Counted from the stretch's first letter, positions 34,073-44,335 are shown. The stretch: DNA of 64,000 bases from DAISKN01 sp963716925 (GCA_963716925.1 CAVQUX010000015.1:124001-188000), one strand, 5' to 3'. Notes: generated by a model not told the origin, from the sequence alone. Translations and numbers: made by a program.

Positions 34073-35039
34073 ACGCCTCGGGGTAGCGCGTGCCCGCGGC
34101 CACACCCGGCGGGAACGAAGCGTCGATCCCGGCGAGCTCCGCCGCCGAGAGAGCGACATCGACCGCGGCACTGTTCTCCTCGAGCCGCTCGCGCCGCCTC
34201 GTGCCGGGGATGGGCACGGTGTCTTTTCCCTGAAGGAGGACCCAGGCGAGGGCGAGCTGCGCCGGCGTGCAGCCTTTGCTCCGAGCGAGCTCTCGGACGT
34301 TCTCCACGAGCGCGAGGTTCTTCTTCAGGTTCTCGCCCTGCAGCCGGGGATTGGAGCGCCGCCAATCGTCGCCCGCGAGCTCGTCGGGGCTGCGGAATTG
34401 ACCGCTCAGGAAGCCGCGGCCGAGCGGGCTGTAGGCGACGAGCCCGACCCCGAGCTTCCGGCAGGTGGGGAGAATCTCCGCCTCGATGTCCCGCGTCCAG
34501 AGCGAGTACTCCGTCTGGAGCGCGGCAATCGGGTGGACTTTCACGGCCCGCTCCACCGTGGCCGCCGCCGCTTCCGAGAGTCCGAGATAGCGGACCTTCC
34601 CTTCTTTCACGAGACCCGCCATCGCTCCCACGGTTTCCTCGATAGGAACCTTGGGGTCGACCCGGTGCTGGTAGTAGAGATCGACGTGGTCTACGCCGAG
34701 CCGCTTCAAGCTCGCCTCCGCCGCCTTGCGGACGTACTCCGGCCGGCCGTCGATGCCGAGAAAGGCGCCGTCCGCCGCGCGGACGTTCCCGAACTTCGTC
34801 GCCAGCGTGACCTGGTCGCGCCGCCCGCCGCGGAGCGCCTTTCTCAGAAGCTCCTCGTTGGCGCCGTTCCCGTAGACGTCCGCGGTATCCCAGAACGTGA
34901 CTCCGACCTCTATCGCCCGCTCCAGGGTGGCGAGGGATTCCGCCTCGTTCGTCGGGCCATAGAACTCCGACATTCCCATGCATCCCAGGCCCACCATCGA
35001 CACCCGAAGTCCGCTGGTTCCAAGCTCACGTGTTCGCAT
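34050..35039 (-). CDS. aldo/keto reductase
   Basis: 329 residues with the AKR barrel: GLGCMGMSEFYGP, the catalytic Asp/Tyr region FWDTADVYGNGANEE, Lys in VTLATKFG, His in DLYYQHRVDP, and NADPH-site residues in PIPGTRRRERLEEN. NADPH-dependent reduction of aldehydes or ketones in the cytosol, closest to the AKR13-like group. Divergent from an AraC regulator 130 bp away that resembles YqhC, which in E. coli activates a neighbouring aldehyde reductase and AKR; similar control by reactive aldehydes is plausible. Confidence 0.95.
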   Translation of the reverse strand: MRTRELGTSGLRVSMVGLGCMGMSEFYGPTNEAESLATLERAIEVGVTFWDTADVYGNGANEELLRKALRGGRRDQVTLATKFGNVRAADGAFLGIDGRPEYVRKAAEASLKRLGVDHVDLYYQHRVDPKVPIEETVGAMAGLVKEGKVRYLGLSEAAAATVERAVKVHPIAALQTEYSLWTRDIEAEILPTCRKLGVGLVAYSPLGRGFLSGQFRSPDELAGDDWRRSNPRLQGENLKKNLALVENVRELARSKGCTPAQLALAWVLLQGKDTVPIPGTRRRERLEENSAAVDVALSAAELAGIDASFPPGVAAGTRYPEAFMASVNR

Positions 35040-35169
35040 CGCTGCGCTCCTTTCGACGAGGCCAGATTAGTCGGGGTCGAGGCTCCGTCCCTAGACCGAT
35101 CCTGCGAGACGTTTGCCTAAAACTGCCGGCGCTCCGGCCGTGCGCGAGAACCGGTGCCATAATAATGCC

Positions 35170-36087
35170 GTGGCGGACGTCCTGGAGCTCATGATGCGAT
35201 ACGCCCCGGGCGACGGAGCTCACCCGGGACCCTGGCCGGGGCTCACGTTCATCCGAAGCTCCGAGCGCGTGGCCCGGGGCGGCGTCATCTACAAACAGTG
35301 CCTTTGCTTCGTCGCCCAGGGAAGAAAGCGCGCCTATCTCGGCGAGCGCGCCTACCGCTACGACCCGATGCATTACCTCGTGCTCTCGGTGCCGCTCCCG
35401 CTCGAGACGGAGATCGTCGAGGCGAGCCCCGAGAAGCCGTTTCTGGCGATGTCCCTCGAGATCGACGCCAAGGCGGTGAGCGATCTCCTGCTGGAAGTCG
35501 GAGAACCCCCCTCGACGAACGGCTCGGCCCGCCGCGGCATCGAGGCCGCCGCGATGGACCCGGAAGTCCGCGACGCCCTCGCGCGGTACCTGCGGGCGCT
35601 TTCCGATCCGCTGGAGCGCCGAATCCTGGCGCCTGCGGCGCTGCGAGAGCTGCTGTTCCGCGTGTACACCGGCTCTCAGGGAGAGCTCCTGCGCACCCTC
35701 GCCATTCGCGACGGCGCTACCCACCACGTCTCCCGCGTCCTTCGCTACCTGGACGATCACTTCGCGAAGCCCCTCGACATCAAAACCATCGCGCGCGAGG
35801 CGGGAATGAGTACCTCGACGCTCCACCACACGTTCAAGGCGGTCACCTCGCTCTCGCCCATCCAGTACCTGAAGAAGATACGCCTCCACCGGGCGCGGGC
35901 ACTCCTGCTCCAGGAAGGGCTGAACGTGGGCGAAGCGGGCTACCGCGTCGGATACCAGTCGGCGTCTCAGTTCAGCAGGGAGTACAAGCGAGTGTTCGGG
36001 GCGAGCCCCGCTCGAGAAGTCATGAGTCTGCGCGAACGCCTTCGGGCCGCCGAGCGTCCTCGCGGGCGGGTTGAGCTCCCGGGCTAA
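35170..36087 (+). CDS. AraC-family regulator with AraC_N domain (YqhC-like)
   Basis: About 305 residues from GTG at 35170 (open from a TTG at 35113; the start is uncertain). N-terminal cupin-type AraC_N domain (GGVIYKQCLCFVAQGRKRAY, MHYLVLSVPLP) and two C-terminal helix-turn-helix units (IKTIAREAGMSTSTLHHTFK; VGEAGYRVGYQSASQFSREY). Probably regulates the divergent AKR gene. Its 3' end overlaps the convergent alkB-like gene by 68 bp. Confidence 0.88.
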   Translation: MADVLELMMRYAPGDGAHPGPWPGLTFIRSSERVARGGVIYKQCLCFVAQGRKRAYLGERAYRYDPMHYLVLSVPLPLETEIVEASPEKPFLAMSLEIDAKAVSDLLLEVGEPPSTNGSARRGIEAAAMDPEVRDALARYLRALSDPLERRILAPAALRELLFRVYTGSQGELLRTLAIRDGATHHVSRVLRYLDDHFAKPLDIKTIAREAGMSTSTLHHTFKAVTSLSPIQYLKKIRLHRARALLLQEGLNVGEAGYRVGYQSASQFSREYKRVFGASPAREVMSLRERLRAAERPRGRVELPG

Positions 36088-36754
36088 CGCTCCAGCGCTC
36101 GTGAGCGCTCTTGGCTGACGCCTTCCGGAAAGTCAGGTTGATGCGGTGTCCGCCCGTAAGCGGGTGATAGCCCTCCTCGAGGGGCAGGACGCCGTGATAG
36201 CGAAGGCGGGATGGACCGCCCCAGACCACGACGTCGCCGTGCGAAAGCCGCAAGCGGCGCGTGCGGTCGGCGCGATCGAAGCCGCCGAAGAGGAACACCG
36301 CCGAGAGACCCAGTGACACGGAGACGATCGGGGCCTCGAAATCCCGCTCGTTCCTGTCCTGGTGCAGCGACAGCCGGGCTCCGGGGGCGTAGCGGTTGAT
36401 GAGGCAGGCGTCCGGCGCGAACCCGGGGAATCCAGCCCGCTCCGCCGCCCGTGCGGCGAGATCAGAGAACGGGTCGGGCATCCCCGGCCAGGGACGGCCG
36501 CTCTCCGGATCGCGGGCGTCGTAGCGATAGCCCGTGCGATCCGTCACCCAGCCGGCGGCGCCGCAGTTGGTCATCGCGACCGACATGCGGTGACCTCCGG
36601 GTGTCTCCATGTGGCGGAAAGGCGCGACCTCGGCGACTCGCTCCAACGCGGTGACCAGCGCTTCGTCCGCTGGACGCGCGAACCCGGAAAGCAGCATCGC
36701 ACCCGGTGCGAGCGCTACCTCCCGCACCTCATCCGCGAACAGGTCTGGAGTCAC
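36020..36754 (-). CDS. alkB: AlkB-type DNA repair dioxygenase
   Basis: 244 residues from a GTG (36754) whose bases overlap the stop of the upstream gene by 4 bp. AlkB features: substrate loop MSVAMTNCGAAGWV with YRYD, then NRYAPGARLSLHQDRNE with the HxD iron pair, RYHGVLP with the second His, and 2-oxoglutarate Arg in HRINLTFR. Repairs 1-methyladenine and 3-methylcytosine by oxidative demethylation. Third gene of an Ada/2OG-oxygenase/AlkB operon. Confidence 0.93.
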   Translation of the reverse strand: MTPDLFADEVREVALAPGAMLLSGFARPADEALVTALERVAEVAPFRHMETPGGHRMSVAMTNCGAAGWVTDRTGYRYDARDPESGRPWPGMPDPFSDLAARAAERAGFPGFAPDACLINRYAPGARLSLHQDRNERDFEAPIVSVSLGLSAVFLFGGFDRADRTRRLRLSHGDVVVWGGPSRLRYHGVLPLEEGYHPLTGGHRINLTFRKASAKSAHERWSVSPGAQPAREDARRPEGVRADS

Positions 36755-37494
36755 TTTGCGTCGTGGAAGATCACGCCGAGGGTGTGGCGCCGGCCGAACC
36801 TCACCTCGCTCACCCCGTGCCGGAGGTTTACCCGGTACGTCCCGCGAGTTCCCTGCACCGGTCGATGATGCACGGCGAAGACGACGGCGTCGCCGCGGCG
36901 GAGCGGCACCACCGCGGCGCGGGACTGCATCCGCGGCCGCTGTTCCGTCAGCACCAGCTCGCCTCCGGTGAAGTCTTTCTCCGGCTCGGAGAGCAGAAAC
37001 GCGACCTGGAGCGGAAAAACGTGCTCGCCGTACAGGTCCTGGTGCAGCGCGTTGAAGTCGCCCGCGCCGTACCGAAGCAGGAGCGGCGTCGGCCGGCTCT
37101 GTCCGGCTTCGCGGCACCGCTCGAGGAAATCGGCGTGCCGGGGCGGGTAGCGCACCTCGAGGCGCATCGATTCGTTCCACCGGTTGGCGATCGGCGCGAG
37201 GCGGGGATAGAGCGCTTCGCGCAGCTCGAAGACGAGGTCCGGGAGAGGGTAGCGGAAGTACTTGTACTCGCCGCGGCCGAAGCCGTGCCGCGCCATGACG
37301 ACGCGGCTTCGGAACAGGCCGTCGTCGTCGTAGAGGCCGGCAACCGACCGGCATTCCTCCGCGGTGAGAATCCGCGCCAGCGTCGAGAAGCCGTGGCCAT
37401 CGAGATGGGCCTCCGCTTCCGTCCAATCGAAAGAGTCGATGCGCTCGGTGATCCCCTTCTCCCGCGCCGGGGCCGTGACCGCGAGCGAGCTCAT
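36751..37494 (-). CDS. 2-oxoglutarate/Fe(II) dioxygenase of the Ada-AlkB operon
   Basis: 247 residues; ATG overlaps the ada stop and its own stop overlaps the alkB start, so the three genes are translationally coupled. The double-stranded beta-helix core has NALHQDLYGEHVFPLQ (HxD) and, ~65 residues on, HHRPVQGTRGTYRVNLRHGV with the distal His and Arg. It belongs to the prokaryotic 2OG-oxygenase group often encoded with Ada; its substrate is not established, but context points to alkylation damage. Confidence 0.88.
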   Translation of the reverse strand: MSSLAVTAPAREKGITERIDSFDWTEAEAHLDGHGFSTLARILTAEECRSVAGLYDDDGLFRSRVVMARHGFGRGEYKYFRYPLPDLVFELREALYPRLAPIANRWNESMRLEVRYPPRHADFLERCREAGQSRPTPLLLRYGAGDFNALHQDLYGEHVFPLQVAFLLSEPEKDFTGGELVLTEQRPRMQSRAAVVPLRRGDAVVFAVHHRPVQGTRGTYRVNLRHGVSEVRFGRRHTLGVIFHDAK

Positions 37495-38549
37495 GCCGCG
37501 CCTTCCCTCGTCAGCAGGGCCCGCTTGCGCTCCACCCCCCAACGGTAGCCCGAGAGCGCTCCGTCCTGCCTCAGGACGCGATGGCAGGGGATGGCGACGG
37601 CGAGCGGATTCGCCGCGCAGGCCCGCGCCACCGCGCGCGCCCGGTTCGGCGCGCCGATCGAAGCCGCGATCTCCGAGTAGCTGGCGGTCGAGCCCGGCGG
37701 AATCTCGCGGAGCGCCTGCCACACCCGCTGCTGGAACGCGGTCCCGCGCACGTCGAGCGGCAGGTCCAGCCCCAGAGCGGGCGCCTCGACGAAGCCGACC
37801 ACCTTGGCCACGACCCGCTCGAAATCCTCGTCGCCCCCGAGAAGCGTCGCACGGGGAAACCGGTCCTGGAGCTCGCGCACGAGGTCCTCGGGCCCATCGC
37901 CGAGCAGAATGGAGCAGACTCCTTTCGACGTCGCCGCCACCACGATCGATCCGAGCGAGCATTCACCGACGGCGAAGTGAATCTCCGCGCGCCTACCGCC
38001 GGCGCGGTAGTCGGTGGGTGTCATGCCCAGCATGTCGTCGCTCGCCGCGTAGAAGCGGCCGCTTGAGCTGAAGCCGGCGTCGTAGATGGCTTCGGTCACG
38101 GTCGCGCTCTTGCGGAGCACGTCGCGCACCCTCCGGGTCCGATGCGCCGCCCCGTACTCCCTGGGAGTGAGGCCGGTGACTCCCTTGAAGACGCGATGGA
38201 AATGATGAAGGCTGAGGCCCGCCCGCTTCGCCAGGGTGGAGAGGCTCGGCATCGACTCGCTCGCTTCGATCGCGCGGCAGACGTCGGCGACCGTCGCCGC
38301 GTAGCGTTGCGCAAGCGGCGGCTCGCCGGGCTTGCAGCGCTTGCAGGGCCGGAAGCCCGCCCGCTCGGCGTCCTCGGAGGTGAGGTGAAATTCCACGTTC
38401 CCGGGGCTCGGAAGCCGTGCCCCGCACGAAGGCCGGCAGTAGACCCCCGTCGTTCGGACCGAATAAAAGAACTTTCCTTCCGCCTCGCGGTCGCGGGCGA
38501 CGACCGCACCCCACCGCGGGTCCTTCTCGATCGATGAGCTGGTCTGCAT
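37491..38549 (-). CDS. ada: bifunctional DNA methylphosphotriester/O6-methylguanine methyltransferase and regulator Ada
   Basis: 352 residues from the ATG at 38549 (E. coli Ada: 354). N-terminal zinc domain with the methyl-accepting Cys cluster (GVYCRPSCGAR, CKRCKP), AraC-type helix-turn-helix (~85-180, LAKRAGLSLHHFHRVFKGVT), and C-terminal methyltransferase with the active-site PCHRV. Methylation of the N-terminal Cys turns Ada into an activator; it probably drives its own operon. Confidence 0.96.
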   Translation of the reverse strand: MQTSSSIEKDPRWGAVVARDREAEGKFFYSVRTTGVYCRPSCGARLPSPGNVEFHLTSEDAERAGFRPCKRCKPGEPPLAQRYAATVADVCRAIEASESMPSLSTLAKRAGLSLHHFHRVFKGVTGLTPREYGAAHRTRRVRDVLRKSATVTEAIYDAGFSSSGRFYAASDDMLGMTPTDYRAGGRRAEIHFAVGECSLGSIVVAATSKGVCSILLGDGPEDLVRELQDRFPRATLLGGDEDFERVVAKVVGFVEAPALGLDLPLDVRGTAFQQRVWQALREIPPGSTASYSEIAASIGAPNRARAVARACAANPLAVAIPCHRVLRQDGALSGYRWGVERKRALLTREGAA

Positions 38550-38694
38550 GTCGGCCTCCTGCGCTGTGACGCCATTATGGCACCCGCCTCGGCGGCCCAC
38601 ACTCCGCCTCTTGCTCTCGAATTCGGAGTCTGCGGTGAAACCCTGAGGGAACGGCAGAGGGGCGCCGCGGGAACGGGTTCAGGCTCGAGCTCCG

Positions 38695-39744
38695 TCAGCG
38701 GGGCCCGGACAAAGGCTTCAAATCCTCGGCGCCGAGTCGGAGCGTGAGGCGCGTCGTCGAGCCCGCGCTACCGATCTCGAGGGAATCCGCCAACCGGACC
38801 GCCGTACCCAGACGCTGGGAAAGCACCCGCTCCAGATTCGGCAGGAACAAAGTGGTGAGAAGGACCTCGAGATTTCGCGCCGCGGCCGGGTCCGCCTGCT
38901 CACCGACGATGCCTATCCTGGCTTCCTCGGCCAGATCGAGGGTGAGCGCGAGGCTCCGGAGTCCGCGAAACGGCAGGAGCACCCTTTCGGACATCGTCGG
39001 CTGCCTCCGTTCGCTTCCCTTCTCCTTCGTCGACGCGAAGCGTTCCCAGAGCCGAGCCGGTAGCAGGAGGGTACGGGCCTCGAGGCCGGAAGGGAGGCTC
39101 GCATCCACCCGGGCGAGCTCTTCTCCGAGCTTCTCGTGCCTGCCGCTTCGCTCCCGCGCGAGCGCTCCCTCCAGGCTCTCCCGGTGCGTGGAGAGGAACA
39201 CCGTCGTCCCGGACGCCGAGGCGGCGGCGAGGAGCGGCGGGTCCTGGGGACTCGACGACCGCAGCTCGATCAGGGCCGCACCGTCGAGCTCCGACCGGCT
39301 CGCCGTTCGGCGTCCTTCCCATAGCGCCGCGAGAAAGGCGGCGAGCTTGTCCTGGTCGATCTTCGCTTTCAGCGAGATCGCGACCACCGCGGAAACTCCG
39401 TCAGCGCGATCCCCCGGGCCCGCGCCTTCGGGCGCGACCGAGTCGCTCCGGCCGGAGATGAGCACTTCGGCGATGTCGGAGACGGCGATGCCGCTCGATT
39501 CGAGTCGGGCCAAAAGGCGCGATACTCCGTCCCCCCAGAGACTTCGCACCAGGGGCGACCTCTCGATGGCCGCGGGGTCGAAGCGGGCGAAGAAATCCGC
39601 GCCGGGAAGAATTGCCGCTTCGATGGCCGGCGGCACCCGTGGATTCTGCGCGGCGGTGAGAGGGACCGCCGACAACGACAAGGCGAGCGAGAGCATCCAG
39701 TTCGGACTCGAGGGTCTCCGTATCGAGAGAGGTATCGACTTCAT
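38695..39744 (-). CDS. hypothetical exported protein
   Basis: 349 residues from an ATG at 39744; the frame is open far upstream but that part is antisense-like inside the MopE-type gene. Signal ~1-32 (LSLALSLSAVPLTAAQ). The mature protein is alpha/beta with FFARFDPAAIERSPLVRSLW near the start and repeated hydrophobic strands (AVVAISLKAKID, TTVFLSTHRESLEGAL), similar in flavour to DUF3352-like proteins, but I cannot assign a family. An intrinsic terminator separates it from the MopE-type gene upstream, so it needs its own promoter in the ~35 bp between. Confidence 0.65.
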   Translation of the reverse strand: MKSIPLSIRRPSSPNWMLSLALSLSAVPLTAAQNPRVPPAIEAAILPGADFFARFDPAAIERSPLVRSLWGDGVSRLLARLESSGIAVSDIAEVLISGRSDSVAPEGAGPGDRADGVSAVVAISLKAKIDQDKLAAFLAALWEGRRTASRSELDGAALIELRSSSPQDPPLLAAASASGTTVFLSTHRESLEGALARERSGRHEKLGEELARVDASLPSGLEARTLLLPARLWERFASTKEKGSERRQPTMSERVLLPFRGLRSLALTLDLAEEARIGIVGEQADPAAARNLEVLLTTLFLPNLERVLSQRLGTAVRLADSLEIGSAGSTTRLTLRLGAEDLKPLSGPR

Positions 39745-39779
39745 GGGTTCGACCGCCGTGACGCTGCGCTGGGGGTGAG

Positions 39780-39814
39780 AAAAGGACCCTGGCCCGCCCG
39801 CGCGGGCCAGGGTC
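39780..39814 (-). terminator. intrinsic terminator after the MopE-type gene
   Basis: On the minus strand, GACCCTGGCCCGC pairs with GCGGGCCAGGGTC around a 4-base loop (39785-39814) and is followed at once by CTTTTCTC. It is 14 bp past the stop of the MopE-type gene, on the same strand. Confidence 0.8.
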
Positions 39815-39827
39815 GCAGAACCAATCC

Positions 39828-42800
39828 TTACGGGTGCAGCGGCACCGTGATCCCCAGATAGTCCGAGAACCCCGGTGTCACTCCATCCGTCGTCAGACCG
39901 AAGACCCTCGCATCCGTACTCGAGAAGTCGAGCACTCCACCGAGCGTCAAACCCTCGACGCAGATGGGAGGGGTGAAGTTCTTCGCTGCCTGGTTGACCG
40001 TATCGATCACTTTGCTCTCGAAGCTCTCGAGAAGGGCGATTTCGTCGCTCGTCCCCGTGGCCGCGCCGCACATCACTCCGAAGTCGATGTTCGAGGCGGG
40101 CTCGACGATGGTGAGGTCCTGGAACACGAACCCCGCCTCGTCCGCCGTGCACTCGCTCGAGTCGACGCTCATGTTGGCGCTGATGGTCAAATCGAGGCAG
40201 GAGGCGATGACCTTGCAGTCGCCCGCGCCGTTCGCGGCCGCCGCCAGGCAGTTCGGGAGGGACTCCAGCGTCCCGTTGTAGGCACCGTCGTTGTTCCTGT
40301 CGAGAGCGAAGACCACGTTCAGATCCTCGAGGAAGAGCTGGGTTCCTACGGAATCGTCGGCGGTCGAGTCGTCCTTGATGAGAAGCTCCGGCTCCATGTC
40401 CTGCCGCGCGCAGACGAGAACGCCGTCCGTCGCCTGGATGTCGCGGTAAGGAGTCGCGTTGCAGATCCCCTTCGGACCCGCCGGGAGGGCGGAGCATTCA
40501 CCGGCCGGCGAGGGGTCCGGGCCATCCTGAAAGCCGACGCAGACCCCCTGCTTGGTGTTGTTCCTGAACTCGGTCCCCTCGTCGGCGAGACCGACGCAGG
40601 TCGAGCCCCGAATGGCGTGGCAGAGGCCGCGGATCGTCGCTCCGGCCACGTTGTCCCCGCCCACGGACTCACAGCCGCCATCCGCATCCGCGGGAAGAAG
40701 GTCGTCGATGGTCAGACCGTCGAGCGGGTTGCAGGTCGCCTTGAGCGCTCCCGAGATCTTCATCGCCGCGAAAATCTGGTTGAACACGTCGTCGGCCACG
40801 AGCATCGTGACGTCGTCGCCGACGGTGATCACCTCCGAGACCGTCGGGACGGCCGCGGGCGTCAGGACGGCGCCGGTAGTGGGCGGGATCGTCGGGTCGA
40901 CGTTCTGCACCGAGAACTCGGCGCCGAAGGCCGCCGTCAATCCACCGTTCTCGATCTCGACGTCGATGGGACCGGGTGTGAACTCCGCATGTCCGGCTTC
41001 CTGGACCGTACCTTCATCGACTTCTATCTCGTCGAGCTCGAGCGGGTCGGGGTTGTCGACCTTGAGCGCGTCGAGGAACTCCTCGTTGATATCTACGCCG
41101 AAGTCGAGAAACCCGATGACCTCGAACCCGTCCACGATCCCGAAGGTGAAGACGCTGATGAACACCGCCCCCACCGCCTCGAAGAACGTGCACACGTCGG
41201 CCCCCCAGCATTCGATACCGCTGTTGTTGCTGGTGATGGGGTCGAAAGCGGGGTTCTTCGGAGGCAGTCCCGCACAGGTTCCGCCTTCGCACATCGCGGC
41301 GTTGAGGCACATCTTCCCGTCGTGAACGCCGCCGCTGCAGGTGCCGTTGTTCGTGAACAGCGGATCGCCGCCGTTGTCCTTGATCGCGAAAGCGAAGGTG
41401 AAGCTGTTCGGATCGGGGGCCGTCTTGGTCTCGATCTGGGTCTCGGTGATGGCGAAATCGAACTTGATGTTCTCGATCTTGGTGACTGCGGTCACGTTCA
41501 GCTTGGTGCGCGCGATGCATTCGCCGAAGAGTCCGTGATCGGTGCAGGAGTCGTGGGCGCCCGCCTGCATGCGAATGTTGGGCAGGGTGATCGAGACGTT
41601 GATTTGATTGTCCACGAAGTCGACGGCGCAGCCGGTGACGCTGTTGTCGAACGTCAGCTCCTCGAGAACGACGGGCGTCGTCAGGTTGCAGGAGCAATCG
41701 GGCTCGAGAGTCACGTCCCCGAGGTCGGAGCCCTGAAGGCTCTCGGTCGCCTTCGCGGTGAAGTCGGCGATCGCGGCGGGGCATTTGACGCTGAAGAAGT
41801 CCTGAGCCGCCGCCTCGTCCAGGCCGACGACGAACGCCGGGTTGATCTCCGTCGACATCGCCATCTGCATGTCGAAGAGCGCCTGCTTCAAGGCGTTCTG
41901 GGCCGCGAACTCCATCGCCATCGCCGCCGGCGCCAGAGGCGCCTGCACGTTTCCGAGGCCGAAGATGACGTCGGTGTTGAACGTTCGATTGCCGAGGACG
42001 TCGCTCGCGTCCGCGATGACGCGGTTCGAGCCTCGCTTGAACGTTCCCGTGTGACCGCTGCCCTGAGCCGCGAGCTGTAGGTCCTTTTCCGGCACGGGAA
42101 CGTCGAACGGGAGGTAGCACTCTTCGGAGGACGAGACGCCGTCGCCAGGGCGTGCAGGTCTGTGTAGAAACGTCTACTGGAAGCCCGTTGATGGAGAACG
42201 CCTCGATCTCGCTCCCGCCGCAAACCTTGCCCTGCACGTTCACCGGCGCGACATCGACGACTTCCAGATTCAGGGGCGAGGTGACGGCGATGCCGAAGGC
42301 CGAGGCCTCCCCCGTATCCTTCAGGTCGTCGACCACGCACTGGGCCGAGAGACGCTTGTTGAGAGGCAGCGGCTTGCCGTCGATGAGCACGACGTGCCCG
42401 CCCGCCGGAAGGTTGGTCACGTTGAAGCTCACGGTGTTGACCTGGTCGGCCACCTCCGATCCGTCCTTGGCGGTGGCGGCAAGACTGGTGTCGAGACCCT
42501 CGACCCTGAGGTTTCGGATCTCGACCGGAACCGTGCCCGCATCCCCGCAGCCCGCCGCGATCTGGACCACGCACGGGTCGAGCGGATCGGCGCAGAGCGC
42601 TCCTCCGGTCGTGGGAAAGGCCGTCGCCGGGTTGATTCCCAGGGCCGCGACGATATCGATGCCGTCGAGCTTGATGCTGAGGCTGTCGACGTTCACCAGA
42701 GGCACGAAGGCATCGACGTCGACGTCTTTGGCATCCGAGAGCGAAATGGTCACGCCGTCCGGCTTGGTGACCTCGAGGTAAGGAAGGATGCTGCAGTAGG

Positions 42801-44172
42801 CCACGTCTTCGACCCCGGGCTTCCGTCCGGTGACGCGAAGGATGGGCATGGGGGCCCACATCGTGTGGCGCGTTCCCTGCTTGTTGGTCTTGGAATCCAC
42901 CTTGAAGTCGCGAGGAGGCTGGCGGCTCGCGAGATGGGCGAGGTCTCCCGGCTGCACGTTCTCGATGGTGGCCAGGAGCGTTCCGTTCGTATCGAGCGCG
43001 AGGAGGTCCGCCTGGACTTCCTCCGCGCTTCCGCCGTCGAACTGGATGACGTGCCACCCTTGGCAATCGGCGCCGGGCTTGCCCCGGTCGTAGGGGAGCG
43101 AGCAGGTCACACCGAGGTCGGCATAGGCGTCGGCGCAGTCGTCATCGGCGACGTCGATGAAACCGTCGCAGTCGTTGTCGGAGAAGTCGACGCAGGTCCC
43201 CGCAGCCGCCGTCTCGACACCGGCCGAGCCCGCTACGGCGTTGCACTCCGTACCCGTGCCGTCGGCGCTGCAGACCGTCGTCCCGAACTCGGTGCAAACT
43301 CCGAGGCCTTCGGAGCAAGGCGCACCGAGAATGAATCCCTCGTCGACCTTACCGTCGGAGTCGTCGTCGATGCCGTTGCACTGTTCGGTAATGCCGAAGC
43401 CGGCGCAACCTTCGTCGTCGAGATCCGCCACCCCGTCGCAGTCGTTGTCTTTGGTGTCTTCGCAGGTTTCCCCGAACTTCACGCCCTCTTTGTCGGGGTT
43501 TCCTTCCACGGCGCTGCACAGCACGCCCGAGCCGTCGGGTTTGCAGTAGAAGACGCCGTCATTCGCGCACTCCCCGACTCCCGTGCTGACGCAGGCCTGC
43601 CCCACCGGGAATCCGTTGTCGATGGTTCCGTTTCCATCGTTGTCGATGCCGTCGCATACCTCGGGGGTGAAGCATCCGGAGTCCGCAATATCGATGCTGC
43701 CGTCGCAATCGTTGTCGCTTCCGTCCGCGCAGTTGCCCGCGGAGGTCAGCTCGTCGACCCACTGGATGATCTCGTTTCCGTTGTTGACGTTCTGACAGGT
43801 CAGGGCCCCGGCGACGCAAGCCGTCCGGCCTGCGGTCTTGCATTCGTTCGCCGGCCCGGTTTCGGCAAATACGCAGAACCCGAATCCTTCGTCGAGCTGC
43901 CCGTCCGTATCCTGATCTCCGCCACCCACGGGGTCGGGGTCCTGTATATCGATGCCGTCGCAGTTCGAGTCGATCCCGTCACAGGCTTCGGCGGCGCCGG
44001 GATGAATGGCGGCGTTGCCGTCGTTGCAGTCCGCGGGCGGCTCGAAGCCATCCCCGTCCACGTCCACCGCCGCCGCCGTGGCGGCTGCGGCTAGGAGCAA
44101 AACGATTAATGGCGCCACCAGGCGCGGGAACCACGAATGAATCCGTTCTAGTTTGAGACATCGAGTTGCCAT
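39828..44172 (-). CDS. giant secreted MopE-type putative metal-binding protein, frame broken by one extra base
   Basis: Start ATG 44172 with GAAGGAGAG upstream; signal ~1-37 (LIVLLLAAAATAAA). The first ~370 residues hold five or more MopE-type Cys/Asp repeats (CNDGNAAIHPGAAEACDGID, CDGIDNDGNGTIDNGF, CNGIDDDSDGKVDEGF), the module linked to metal binding in MopE. Beta-rich domains follow. Near 42148-42150 (a GGG run on the plus strand) homology moves to the next frame: TCTP continues as GDGVSSSEECYLPFDVPVPE and then runs to the stop at 39828. Length 4345 bp is 3n+1, so one inserted base accounts for it; intact product ~1447 residues. The two halves are open as 42.1-44.17 kb and 39.83-42.1 kb. 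Real lesion or assembly error is undecided. Confidence 0.8.
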
Positions 44173-44225
44173 GCTCTCTCCTTCGAACCGCTGAGACACA
44201 CCTGTACACCGGAAACGACACCGGA

Positions 44226-44325
44226 CAAAAAAACTCCCCAAGGCCGGATTCGCACCCGATCATCGGAGCTTTACCCGCACTTGTGGCGCGGGCCCGATAT
44301 ACCGGCCACAAACTCCTTGGGGGGG
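44226..44325 (-). ncRNA. structured 5' leader with U-tract (attenuator or riboswitch candidate) of the MopE-type gene
   Basis: The predicted mRNA leader can fold into a three-way junction: an outer stem CCCCAA...GGCCGG with CCGGCCUUGGGG, a hairpin CCCGC/GCGGG around GCCACAAGU, and a hairpin CCGA/UCGG around UGA. The outer stem is followed by GAGUUUUUUU, as in intrinsic terminators, yet the coding start is ~55 nt further on. That geometry fits conditional termination. The segment GGUGCGAAUCC resembles a cobalamin-box and a tRNA T-loop but the rest of neither motif is present, so the ligand, if any, is unknown. Confidence 0.45.
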
Positions 44326-44335
44326 ACGGTCGGGG

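Noticed and set aside
39834..42080. 748-codon open frame on the plus strand opposite the MopE-type gene
   Set aside because: Low-complexity Arg/Glu/Val-rich translation typical of antisense frames in GC-rich DNA; the minus strand has the signal peptide, Cys repeats and terminator.
44226..44325. Cobalamin, cyclic-di-GMP-I riboswitch, or a tRNA
   Set aside because: GGUGCGAAUCC resembles a cobalamin box and T-loop, and the GGG-AAA...GCGAA-CC layout recalls GEMM, but the remaining conserved elements are absent and the T-stem would have two mismatches.
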